From assembly GCA_026874595.1 (NCBI GenBank), contig CM049308.1:43037327-43101326 (forward strand): 64,000 bases of DNA, written 5' to 3'. The notes beneath the pieces are model-generated. The model was not told where the DNA came from. It made no database searches and saw nothing but the letters and a program-made list of their open reading frames with translations. This stretch comes from Sipunculus nudus (lineage: Eukaryota > Annelida > Sipuncula > Golfingiida > Sipunculidae). Numbering within the stretch: position 1 is the first letter of the stretch; each line of letters opens with the position of its first letter. Below are positions 37,035 through 48,941 of the stretch, one piece after another. Made by a program: the position numbers and the translations under genes.

Positions 37035-39400
37035 TTAGCGAACCTGTGAGCTTATGCGATGGTGCGGCGTTGTGCGTTGTCTGTATGTTAACCATTACTA
37101 TCTCAAAAATGGCAGGAGCTAGCATCATCAATTTTTTTGCAAATAATCAGTCATCCAAAAAACTATATCGGATTTTGTTTATTTTTTTCTAACTGCATTT
37201 TCTTAGATTTTATAGGGAAAAAGCTTTAAAAATCTTCTTCTCCAAAACTGTCCAGCCAAATTGTCCAATAATTCACAGAAATGATCTCTGGAACAATCTG
37301 TCTCAAGTTTGTTCGAATGGTTCCAGTTTGGATATTTTTGGCCAAGTTACAGGAGGTTGAACTTTGTTAACTGTGCAAAAAAGCATATTAAAATTTAAAT
37401 CTCAGACACAGCTGGAGCTATCATCACCAAATTTTATGCCAGTGTTGGTCACATAGGTCATATCTGAAATTGAGGTATTGGTTGCGCCACCTGCATCGGC
37501 CTTTTTTGTACGTGGTCATCAGTGCCTGTATCACACTGAGGGCTACAAAAAACTTCTTCTCTGAAACCATATGGCCAAAATGTTTAATATTGCACAGAAA
37601 TGATCATAGGTTAGTGCTTTCTCAAGTTTGTTCAAATGGTCTCTTTTCAGTGACTTTTGGCTAAGTTATGGGAAGCTGAATTTAGTCATATGCCATAACA
37701 GTCCATTTTAGCTCAGTGGCTACAAAGATCTTCTCCTCAAAAACCACTGGGCCAAATTCTTAAATCTTAAACATTAATTATCCTCAGATGTTGATAATTC
37801 AAGTTTGTTCAAATGGTTTTGGTGCAGTGCTTTTTGGCTGAGTTATGGGAAGCTGTACTTAGCCAGTTTGCTGTATCTTCCTATATGAGTTATAAATCTG
37901 CAAAACGTTTTTTGACTGATGCCACTGAAGCCAGTTTGTTTAATATTTTACAAGAATAATCCCTACAATAATTCTTATAATAATCGTCATTAATGGTTCT
38001 ACATGAATGATTTTTGGCTGAATTATGGCGATTGAATTGAGTCATTTTACCATATATGTTAGCTGTGTTATGCTGTTACGTCTAGCCTGGCACCAGTTTA
38101 TCAGCATCTATTACATCATAATTCATGCTACTAGACATTTAGATTTCAGGTTATCTTTGGTTAATATTGACAAGAAAGTTTTTTTAAAAGCTTTTAAAAA
38201 ATTTAGATTTATGATTTAAGTTATTCATCATACCATGCAATGTTACAATCATGGATATTCAGTTCTCTGTGGCTATATAAAGACAGCTGTACGTGGATTA
38301 TAAATTATTGGTATCCCTACTCAACTTAATTCAAGAATTTGCCATCAAAGAGATATATCTGTATTTTAATTTTGCATTCAGTATGCATCTGTAATAATTT
38401 TACATATATTCCTGATTTCTTTTTTATAAAAAGTCGGCTGAAAAGCATTTTGTATTGGGAAAATAAATTTCAAAGTTATTTCAAGTAGGGACCACTTTTG
38501 TGTACAGATGGCAGCACTTTGTTTACCATTGGCAGATCGCCAGTGCCTTGATGTTGGCCATTAGCCAAGATGATGTCAGCTCTCTAAATAGTTTTGGCAC
38601 AGTGCCAGGATTGGAAGAAGTGCAGCCAGGTATAGGTCCAGAGTTCACTCAGTGCAGTAGCTGCATTCTATTTATAGCTTTGGCAGACTGCTCACTGCAT
38701 CATATTTGGCACAAAGTTCAGCCTAAATCTGTGCATAATCAGATTATGCAACAGGTCAAGAGTTCACTCAGTGCAGCCAGGTACAGGTCAAAAGTTCACT
38801 CAGTCTAGCCAGGTGCAGGTCAAGAGTTCACTCCGTGCAGTAGCTCAAGGCAGCAATTTGTCACAGGTCACTCGGGGGCAACTGCCTTGCTTACCTAAGC
38901 CTTGTCAGCCCAGTGCATCAAACTCTGGGGAAGTTTGACCTGTCTATGCGTCTTTGATGGTATTCTCATTTACAAGACAGGTGGTGCCATCTAGATTAAC
39001 TTTTGCAGTGTATGCACCTGCTTATTTCTACAGAGGAATTTGATACATCAGCCTAAAATTGGGCATGTTTATACATATTGGGTAGCTTTATAGTGTACAA
39101 GACTGGTGGCGCCACCTACAATAATTTTTGCACAGTGTATGTCCCTGCTTATTTCACAGGAGGGGTTTGACATATCAGTCTGACATTGGGCATATTTATA
39201 TATCTCTTCGTTGTATATAAGACTGGTGGTGCCAGCTACAATCATTGTATCCACCAAAACAGAGTTTTGCGGATACTATGTTTTCAATGGGACGCCGACG
39301 CTGCAGCCATTGCCGCATAGGTTTCCGGAGAACTCCTCCATAACCACTGGGAAGAATTTTTTAAAATTCGGAATTATGATCGATCACATGTGAACTGCTG
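37035..39400. repeat. Segmental duplication, copy A
   Basis: Copy A starts at the family 3 end (ttagcgaacctgtgagctta). It continues through cagtgacttttggctaagtt and ggcagatcgccagtgccttg to the hairpin and ggtttccggagaactcctcc near 39,330. It matches copy B at 42,335-46,020 almost throughout, in the same orientation, with only scattered differences. Confidence 0.85.
39247..39276 (-). repeat. Inverted copy of the terminal hairpin
   Basis: GTATCCACCAAAAC pairs with GTTTTGCGGATAC. It is read on the minus strand and marks the distal end of the element whose other end is at about 40,424. Confidence 0.85.
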
Positions 39401-40424
39401 CACCGTCATTTTTGGTTGACCTCTGAATTTTCCTCTCTGCCCAGCGTCCATTTGTGCGTCTGTTTCCACACATAAACCCACATATCTCGGGAACTGATAG
39501 ACCGATCAGGCTAAAAATTTTGCACAAATGTAGCCCTTTGATAGCTTTATAACATGCACTTAAAATGGTGGCGCCACCTGCAACAATTTTTGCACAGCGT
39601 CCACCTGTTCATCTGCCTTTGGATAAAATCAGTCATATCTCAGGAGTGGTTTGACTTTTCCACCTGAAATTTTGCAGGTTTATACATCCTGGACAGCTTT
39701 CTTGATTTTATGACAGATGGCGCCACCTACATTCAGGTTTACTCTGCAGACATCCAAGCTCATAACTCAGGAACCGTTTGACCGATTGGGCCAAAATTTT
39801 GCATGTTTATAGATCTCACATAGCTCTTCATCCTAGGCAAAACTGGTGGCGCCACCTGCATCCACTTATGCACAGCGTCCATCTGTTCATCTGCCTTGGG
39901 ATAAAATCACTCATATCTCGGCAGTGGTTTGACTTATCCACCTGAAATTTTGCAGGTTTATACATCCTGGACAGCTTTCTTGATTTTATGACAGGTGGCG
40001 CCACCTACATTCACGTTTACTCTGCAGACATCCAAGCTCATATCTCGGGAACTGTTTGACCGATTGGGCCAAAATTTTGCATGTTTATAGATCTCACATA
40101 GCTCTTCATCCTAGGCAAAACTGGTGGTGCCACCTGCAACCACTTGTGCACAGCTTCCATCTGTTCATCTGCCTTTGGATAAAATCACTCCTAATTCAGC
40201 AGTGGTGTGACTTATCCACCTGAAATTTTGCAGGTTTATATATCCTGGACAATTTCCTCAATTTTATGACAGGTGGCACCACCTACATTCACGTTTACAC
40301 TGCAGACATTCATGCTAATATGCAACACACCTCACTCTATTCCCCTTGCCACTAAATCCATGCCTCACTTCACCCGTCCTGCGGATACACAAAGTAGCTT
40401 GTCAACTACCCATATTCTAGTTTG
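39250..40424 (-). repeat. Palindromic-core array 1 with alternating 149/129-bp spacing
   Basis: Cores start at 39,567, 39,716, 39,845, 39,994, 40,123 and 40,272, so the spacings are 149, 129, 149, 129 and 149. Odd and even linkers differ: one type carries ctgcagacatccaagctcat, the other cagcgtccatctgttcatct. The element ends at gactacccatattctagttt (40,424). It reads on the minus strand relative to copy 3. Confidence 0.9.
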
Positions 40425-40595
40425 AAAAAGTCCTAGTCTGAAACTTGCAGGTCCGAAATATTCATTTTGCTATAATAATAACGACTAAGGTAGATATGCA
40501 GGACTTAAGAGGATCAATATTAAATTTCAAAAATAAACCTCCATTCATACTCCCAAACTTGGCACAGGTTCGCATTAGGCCTGTAGGCCTTGTTT

Positions 40596-42334
40596 ACTTA
40601 TTTTATGGTAGCTGTGTTCCAGTCGCCATCAAACCAGTCACCCATCAAGCAAGGACTGCTGTAGAGCCAATGTTGTTCCATTATGCTTACCCCATCCTTC
40701 ACTTGGGCCAATGCACTGCGGTACTCTTATTAAATAATTGTTACTTACACTTCACTTTGTTACCACTTCATAGACCTATTATGACATTAATAATATTTTA
40801 TCATAGCCATGTATCCATTGCCAGAAAAACAGATACCAGCCGATCAAGGAGTGTCCATAGCTTTTGTTGTTACATTTCATTTTGACTAACAGCTAACAGT
40901 CCACAGCAACCCGCATGCACAGGCCACAGGCTCATAAAAAAGGCCGATATCGCACCAGCACAGGGCCAAGATATTGATATTGATTATTGGTTGTGGTTAT
41001 TAGTGTTGGGAATAGCTTTCTTGATCATGATCAATCATAGACAACATATCAGCAACCAAAGATTGATTATGAGTCACTTCTGAGAAGTGTTGGAATCAGT
41101 TGTAAAATTTTCATGATCAGTTATCAGTAAACATCAGTTGGTTGAAATCTAGGAGTATGAATTTTTGATCCAGTACAGACCTATACTTCCTCTCATTGAC
41201 ATAAAAGTCTGCAGATTGGTTAATATATCTTATATCTCCATACCCTATATTGTGTATATTGTAAACTAAGATGTGAATCTATTAGTAATTACAGCTTGGT
41301 CTAAAGTTTCTTTGCATAGATTTGATAAAAACATATCTTCTGTCATTATAAGGCCCAACTTTTGTGCAAACCTGTGTTATTGATTATGTTAATTAATACA
41401 AGATCAATCATCAGATGGTCTACATCAGCCAACTGATCATTGATTATAATCGATCATCGGCCCCAATATTAACAGATCTGCTGTCAATAATCAATTACAA
41501 CCAAGGAAGCAACTCACAACACCATAATAATTCCTGACTGAATCTTTTTTTGGGGCCTAGTGTTGACTGAGAGACTTTCTTAACGAAAGTTCTAGACTGT
41601 TTTCACTGTTGTGTTGCGCTTCCTGATGATTTCCATTGCAGTCCTCGTCATTTGAAATTTGCAGGGACACTACTGACCACTCCCCTGGATGAGTTTGCGA
41701 GAGCTAATAGCTCTCCGCAGGTTGGACTTCGGTCAATCATAAAGTAATATATAAAAATAACATTTCATAAATGTAATGTCAGCCCTTACACTGGAACAGA
41801 TGGTTTTTAATGTGTAAACACAATTTTAGATTAAAAGAGTATAAAACAATAATTTTTTGGGTGGACTTTGTACAAAAAATCAAGCCTTTACCAGCTTCAG
41901 CTGTATAAATCATATATAAGGTACTGGGGTTTCATCTGTTTTAATATTCTTATTACATTCCTGCACTGAAAATTAGTCATAATATTGTAATATACAATTT
42001 AAAGAAACGTAATAATTTTGAATAAAGTCTGAATATCTGCGTGTTCATTTCATGTCACAAACAGAAACGTAACTATTATGAAACTAATTCTTTATATCAT
42101 GTAAAGTTGATGAGCCATATGAAGATGGTCAATGTTCATGAACAATTACTGAATTAGTTCTGGTAATAGATCGCTTGGGAGCAGTTAATACCTCTATTAT
42201 TGCTCACAGGACAATCTAGAAAATGCATGAAATCTTTACCAGTTACAGCTTGTTAACCGAAACATTTATACAGTTCTTATCATCTTTGTCATAAACAAAT
42301 GACATAATAATTATCTGTAAAAAATTATCATATT
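40596..42334. other. No gene seen
   Basis: Sequence between the two segmental duplication copies. It contains repeated short motifs gatcaatcat/attgattat around 41,020-41,480, which form several weak hairpins, but nothing coding that I can support. Confidence 0.55.
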
Positions 42335-45300
42335 TTAGCGAACCTGTGAGCTTATGCGATGGTGCGGCGTCATCCGTCGTGCGTTGTCTGTACGTTAACC
42401 ATAGCTATCTGAAAAACGGCAGGAGCTAGCATCACCAAATTTTTTGCAAATAATCAGTCATCCAAAAAACTATATCGGATTTTATTTTTTTCTAACTGCA
42501 TTTTCTTAGATTTTATAGGGAAAAAGCTAAAAAAGCTTTAAAAATCTTCTCCGAAACTGTTCAGCCAAATTGTCCAATAATTCACAGAAATGATCCCTGG
42601 AACAATCTTTCTCAAGTTTGTTCGAATGGTTACAGTTCGGAGATTTTTGGCCGAGTTACAGGAGGTTGAACTGTGTTAACTGTGCAAAAAAGCATATTAA
42701 AATTTAAATCTCAGAAACGGCTGGAGCTATCATCACCAAATTTTATGCCAATGTTGGTCACATAGGTCATATCTGAAATTGAGGTATTGGTGGCGCCACC
42801 TGCATCAGCCTTTTTTGTACGGGGTCATCAGTGCCTGATGGCTACAAAAAACTTCTTCTCTGAAACCATATGGCCAAAAGGTTTAATATCACACAGAAAT
42901 GATCCTATAGGGTAGTGCTTTCTGAATTTTGTTCAAATGGTCTTTTTTCAGTGACTTTTGGCTAAGTTATGGGAAGCTGAATTTAGTCATATGCCATAAC
43001 AGCCCATTTTAGCTCAGTGGCTACAAAGATCTTCTTCTCAAAAACCACTGGGCCAAATTCTTAAATGTCACACATTAATTATCCTCAGATGTTGATAATT
43101 CAAGTTTGTTCAAATGGTTTTGGTTCAGTGCTTTTTGGCTGAGTTATGGGAAGCTGAACTTAGCCAGTTTGCTGTATCTTCCTATATGAGTTAAAAACCT
43201 GCAAACATTTTTCGACTGATGACACTGAAGCCAGTTTGTTCAGGTCAAGCAAACATATTCCAAATCTCATTATATTATCACATAACATAATTGCCTATGA
43301 AAAAAATATTAATATAGATTTTACATAAAATAAGCCCTATTCCTGGAGGAAAAACATTTTTTCTGTCTATTTTTCCACTAAAAACATGAGGTGTGATTTG
43401 TTCAAAAACTATTGGCACATCTATGAGCACTGTCAACTCGGCAGTGACGTCAGGAAATCCCCTGTGACTAAAAATTCTAGATCTCAGTAAAAGCACTGTA
43501 TATTTCTGCCTCTGTCAGTCCCAAATTTTCAGCAGAGAATAAAAACAACATGCATTACTAGATCTGAGTTGTTGATAAAATTCAGTCCATGATGTCACAT
43601 GTACCGGCCAATCAAATCAGGACAAAGTCTGGGATCTGGATGAAATCCTCCCATCACACAACAAACGCACATGGAATAGGTTTACTTAACCTTCACTCAC
43701 ACCCAACATTTTGACCCCATTTATTACAAAAACATTCTATTATGACACTAAATGACTATTAGAATCTGAAATTTTAACACCCTGTCTCTAAAATTAAATA
43801 AATTGAAGCCCTGTAACTAACTCCTTATCATTTGTGATTTTACCGAACAGTGGCCACTGTGAAAATGACTCTACCAGTGTTCTGTTACCCCAAGAACTAT
43901 CATCCTTCCCTCCATGTGAGGCATTCTTATGTATTCCTTACTGATCCCTGATATACCTGATATGGCATTTATAACCAAACTGTGTGGGAGACATACCTTT
44001 GGTGTTCCAAATATTTCAAATTTGCTAAAAAGTGCATGATTATCCAAGTATTTGTGTTTTCTGGCCCTATCTAGCCTAAACAAAATTATATTCTATTTTA
44101 AGTTGGCTGAAGTGCTCTAGACATGTTATGTCACAATTACCTGATAGCTGGGAACAGAAGAGGCCACAGCCTGCCATATGTATAATGACCTGATGCCTTG
44201 CCCACAATTATGCTGACTGGTGTCTGACAGCAAAGGATTCTCACTCAGTAGTTATGGACCTTAACTCAGTGTGTGGTGACTGGAATTTTAAACCTGAAAA
44301 GACATCAAGATACATACTCTAAATAAATGTTAAACAAACAATATGGCAGTTGTGTTGTTATCCACAAAATGAAAATAAAAATATATGCATATATATATGT
44401 GTGGTATTTTTTTAAATTATTACATATAATGTATATTTTATGTGCTGGAAAAAATTTTACATAGACAACATAAATATTTGTGATATATGTCAACAAATTC
44501 CATGTGTGATACCGAACAAGTAGGTCAGAAACAGGGATATTAACCTTCAATTAACCTTTACTTAACCTTCAATTTTTTACAAGAATAATTCCTATGTAAT
44601 AATTCTTATAATAACTGTCATTTATGGTTCAACGTGAATGATTTTTGGCTGAATTATGGCGATTGAATTGAGTCATTTTACCATATATGTTAGCTGTGTG
44701 ATGCTGTTACATCTAGCCTGGCACCAGTTTATCAGCATCTATTACATCATGCCACTAGACATTTAGATTTAAGGTTATCTTTGGTTAATATTGACAAGAA
44801 AGTTTTTTTAAAAGCTTTTAAAAAATTTAGATTTATGATTTAAGTTATTCATCATACCAGGCAAAGTTACAATCATGGGTATTCAGCTCTCTGTGGCTAT
44901 ATAAAGACAAGCGTATGTGGATTATAAATTATTGGTTTCCCTACTCAACTTAATTCAAGAATTTGCCATCAATGAGATATATCTGTATTTTAATTTTGCA
45001 TTCAGTATGCATCCGTAATAATTTAAATATATTCGTGATTTCTTTTTTATAAAAAGTCAGCTGAAAAGCATTTTGTATTGGGAAAATAAATTTCAAAGTT
45101 ATTTCAAGTAGGGACCACTTTTGTGTACAGATGGCAGCACTTTGTTTACCATTGGCAGATCGCCAGTGCCTTGATGTTGGCCATTAGCCAAGATGATGCC
45201 AACTCTATAAATAGTTTGGCACAGTGCCAGGATTGGAAGAAGTGCAGCCAGGTATAGGTCAAGAGTTCATTCAGTGCAGTAGCTGCATTCTATTTTTAGC

Positions 45301-46020
45301 TTTGGCAGACTGCTCACTGCATCATATTTGGCACCAAAGTTCAGCCTAAATCTATTTATAGCTTTGGCAGACTGCCAACTGTGTCAGATTATGCAACAGG
45401 TCGAGTTCACTCAGTTCAGCAAGGTACAGGTCAAAAGTTCACTCAGTCTAGCCAGGTGCAGGTCAAGAGTTCACTCAGTGCAGTAGCTTGAGGCAGCAGT
45501 TTGTCACAGGTCACTCGGGGGCAACTGCCTTACTCAACTGAGCCTTGTCAGCCCAGTGCATCAAACTCTGGGGAAGTTTGACCTGTCTATGCGTCTTTGA
45601 TGGTATTCTCATTACAAGACAGGTGGTGCCAACTACATTAACTTTTGCAGTGTATGCACCTGCTTATCTCTAAAGAGGAATTTAATACATCAGCCTAAAA
45701 TTGGGCATGTTTATACATATCGGGTAGCTTTATAGTGTACAAGACTGGTGGCGCTACCCACAATAATTTTTGCACAGTGTATGTCCCTGCTTATTTCACA
45801 GGAGGGGTTTGACATATCAGTCTGACATTGGGCATATGTATATATCTCTTTGTTGTATATAAGACTGGTGGTGCCAGCTAAATCATTGTATCCGCCAAAA
45901 CAGAGTTTTGCGGATACTATGTTTTCAGTCGGACGCTGATACTGCTGCCATCGCTGCATAGGTTTCCGGAGAACTCCTCCATAACCACTTGGCAAAATTT
46001 TTTAAAATTCGGAATTGAGA
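42335..46020. repeat. Segmental duplication, copy B, split by a 1.3-kb insertion
   Basis: This copy has the same order as copy A but carries about 1.33 kb of extra sequence at 43,241-44,571, between ccagtttgtt and tttttacaagaataa. Outside that insertion, similarity is high over about 2.35 kb. The two copies lie about 5.3 kb apart, start to start. Confidence 0.85.
43241..44571. other. 1.33-kb insertion in duplication copy B
   Basis: Copy A lacks this stretch entirely, so it was either inserted in B or deleted from A. It has no long open frame. I saw no terminal inverted repeat, poly(A) tail or clear target duplication, so the mechanism is unknown. Near its right end is a threefold ttaacctt(c/t)a repeat. 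Confidence 0.6.
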
Positions 46021-47593
46021 TCGGTCACATGATTTTATGACAGGTGGGGCCACCTACTTTCAGATTTACACTGCAGACATCCAAGCTCATATCTGAGGAA
46101 CCATTTGACCGATTTGGCAAAAATTTTGCATATTTATAGATTTCACATAGCTCTTTATCATACACAAAACTGGTAGCGCACCCTGCAATCATATTTGCAC
46201 AGCTTCGGTCTGTTTGTCTGCCGTGGGCTAAAATCACATATCTCAGTAGTGGTTTGACTTATCTACCTAAAATTTTGCATGTTTATACATCTTTGATAGC
46301 TTTCTGGATTTTGTGGCAGGTGGCGCTACCTACATTTATGTATATGCTGCAGACATTCAGGCTTATATCTCAGGACTGGTTTGACATATCCCCCTGAAAT
46401 TTTGCATGTGTATAGATCTCACATATCTTTTTATCATACATAAAATTGGTGGCGCCACCTGCCACAATTTTTGCACAGGGTCCTTCTGTTCATCTGCCTT
46501 GGGATAAAAACACTCATATCTCTGCATTGGTTGGACTTATCCACCTGAAATTTTGCATGTGTATACATCCTGGACAGCTTTCCTGATTTTATGACAGGTG
46601 GTGCCACCTACATTCATGTTTAAGCTGCAGACATCCAAGCTCATATCTCGGGAACCGTTTAACCAGTTGGGCCAAAATTTTGCATGTGTATAGATCTCCC
46701 ATAGTTCTTTATCATACGCAAAACTGGTGGCGCCACCTGCAACCATTTTTCATAGCCTCCATCTGTTCATCTGTCTTGTGATAAAATCACTCATATCTCG
46801 GCAGTGGTTTGACTTATCCACCTGAAATTTTGCAGGTTTATACATCCTTGACAGCTTTCTTGTTTTATGACAGGTGGCGCCACCTACATTCAAATTTACG
46901 CTGCAGACATCCAAGCTCATCTCTCAGGAACTGTTTGACCGATTGGGCCTAAATTTTGCATGTTTATAGATCTCACATAGCTCTTTATCATACACAAAAC
47001 TGGTGGCACCTCCTGCAATCACTTTTGCACAGCATCCGTCTGTTTGTTTGCCATGGGATAAAACCACTTATATTGCGGCAGTGGTTTGACATATCTTCCT
47101 AAAATTTTGCAGGTTTATACATCTTGGATAGCTTTCCAGATTTTGTGGCAGGTAGCGCCACCTACTTTTATGTTTACGCTGCAGACATTCAGGCTTATAT
47201 CTCAGGACTGGTTTGACGTATCCCCCTGAAATTTTGCATGTGTATAGATCTCACATATCTCTTAATCCTACACAAAATTGATGGTGCCACCTGCCACCAT
47301 TTTTGCACAGGGTCCATCTGTTTGTCTGCCGTGGGCTAAAATCACTCATATCTCAGTAGTGGTTTGGCTTATCTGACTAAAATTTTGCATGTTTATACAT
47401 CTTGGACATCTTTCTGGATTTTGTGGTAGGTGGCGCAACCTACATACACATTTCGGATGCAGACATTTAGGCTATTATGCAACACACCTCACTTGATTTC
47501 CCCTTGCCACTCAATCCATGCCTCACTTCACCTTTCCCACTCTGATTTTGGTGGATACACGTAGTCGCTTGTTGACTACCCATATTCTAGTTT
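45888..47593 (-). repeat. Palindromic-core array 2 with alternating 149/129-bp spacing
   Basis: Cores start at about 46,319, 46,448, 46,597, 46,726, 46,873, 47,002, 47,151, 47,280 and 47,429: the same 129/149 alternation for nine cores, with one 147. Core variants include ggtggtgccacc, ggtagcgccacc and ggtggcacctcc. The element ends at gactacccatattctagttt, as array 1 does, and has the terminal hairpin at 45,888-45,917. Confidence 0.9.
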
Positions 47594-48148
47594 TTGTGTT
47601 GTGTGCACCCATGCCAGAATTGCAGCAGTGATGTTTGTTTAATTGTTTCTTGTTCTTAGTGTTTAGTACTTGCATTGTTCATATACATGTTACCCATGTT
47701 CTTGAAAAGTAATGGTCCAGCATTGAAGAGTTATATCTGGTGTAATCTCATTGCACAGGTTTGCATTAGGCCTGTAGGCCTTGTTTAACATGATATGCGG
47801 TTTTACTTGAAATGTGGGAGGTCTAGGCTTTGGCAGGGGCATTTTTCAACATACTTCAATGACGGGTTGCAGGGCTATCTGGCTTGAATATCCATGATGA
47901 GGGAATCCCTATTCAAATTAAAATCATGTGACAAATGTACCCAATAGAGAAGAAGGAAGTGCTGTATCAATGCATAATTTGGAAGGGATATTCGAGCCAC
48001 AACAACCTGACTACAGTTCAGGTTACTTGCATGCTTAATTGCTCACTCACTGGGTTACACTTCACACCTTGGTTTAATGAAATTTTGTATCAAAAACCAA
48101 AAATCTGTACTAGTGTGCAGCCCTGTCATTGGCTACACCACCTCCTGT

Positions 48149-48905
48149 TAGCTCAGCTGACTGTAAGTCATCTGAGCTATACTAGCAATCACCCTTTGTC
48201 CGGCCATCCGGCCATTAACAGGGCACAAATCATAACTGTGAAACTAGAATTTTTATCTGTACATCCAGGGAGGTCTATGTAAAATCTCCTTGGAAAACTG
48301 AAATTAGGGCTCTGTTTCCCATATCCCTTGAGCTATGGGGCTCGTAAGTTACCCCAGAAAATTAAAAATTTGGTCCAAAAGCTCCAGTATCTGAATAACC
48401 ATTGCATTGATCACCATGATTCTTTACATGCATATTGATCATGGAATGTTTCATCAGTTCCATCAGACTGATGGCACCATCTGTATTTTTTGGAATTTTT
48501 AGAAATTTTTTTCTCTGTTTTTGAGACCTTCAGATAAAGTGGCTGTTGGTTAACAGGGCATAAATTGTAACCTTTGGACCTAGAACCTTCTAACTTGACA
48601 TCCAGGAAGGTCCTATGCAAATCTCCTTGGAACCCCGAAATTAGGTCATGGTGACCTATATTTTGTGAATTACAGGCCAAAAACATGATTTTTAAGCACC
48701 ATGTGAGTCAGATGGGGCACAAATTGTATCCATTTGGCCTGCAATCTTATAACATGAATTTCAGGGAGGTACATATAAAATCTCCATTGAAATCTGAAAT
48801 AAGGTCACTGTGACCCCTATCCTCCGAGCTATGGGGTTCATAAGTACCCCCAGAATAATTAAAAAATTGATACAAAAGCTCCAGTATCTGAATAACTAAT
48901 GCATA
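48149..48905 (-). repeat. Family 2 repeat, inverted copy
   Basis: The hairpin TAGCTCAGCTGAC...GTCATCTGAGCTA (48,149-48,179) marks its 3' end on the minus strand. Two to three diverged units follow (agctccagtatctgaataac occurs at about 48,380 and 48,880; catccaggaaggtc and catccagggaggtc). It abuts the gypsy pol remnant. Confidence 0.75.
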
Positions 48906-48941
48906 ATAGTTGTCCTGTACCAGTCTAGTTGTGTCCAACTA

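Noticed and set aside
39250-47593. Regularly spaced palindromes resembling a CRISPR array
   Set aside because: Spacers here are 117-137 bp and related to each other in an alternating pattern, the cores are only 12 bp and variable, there are no cas genes, and the genome is eukaryotic.
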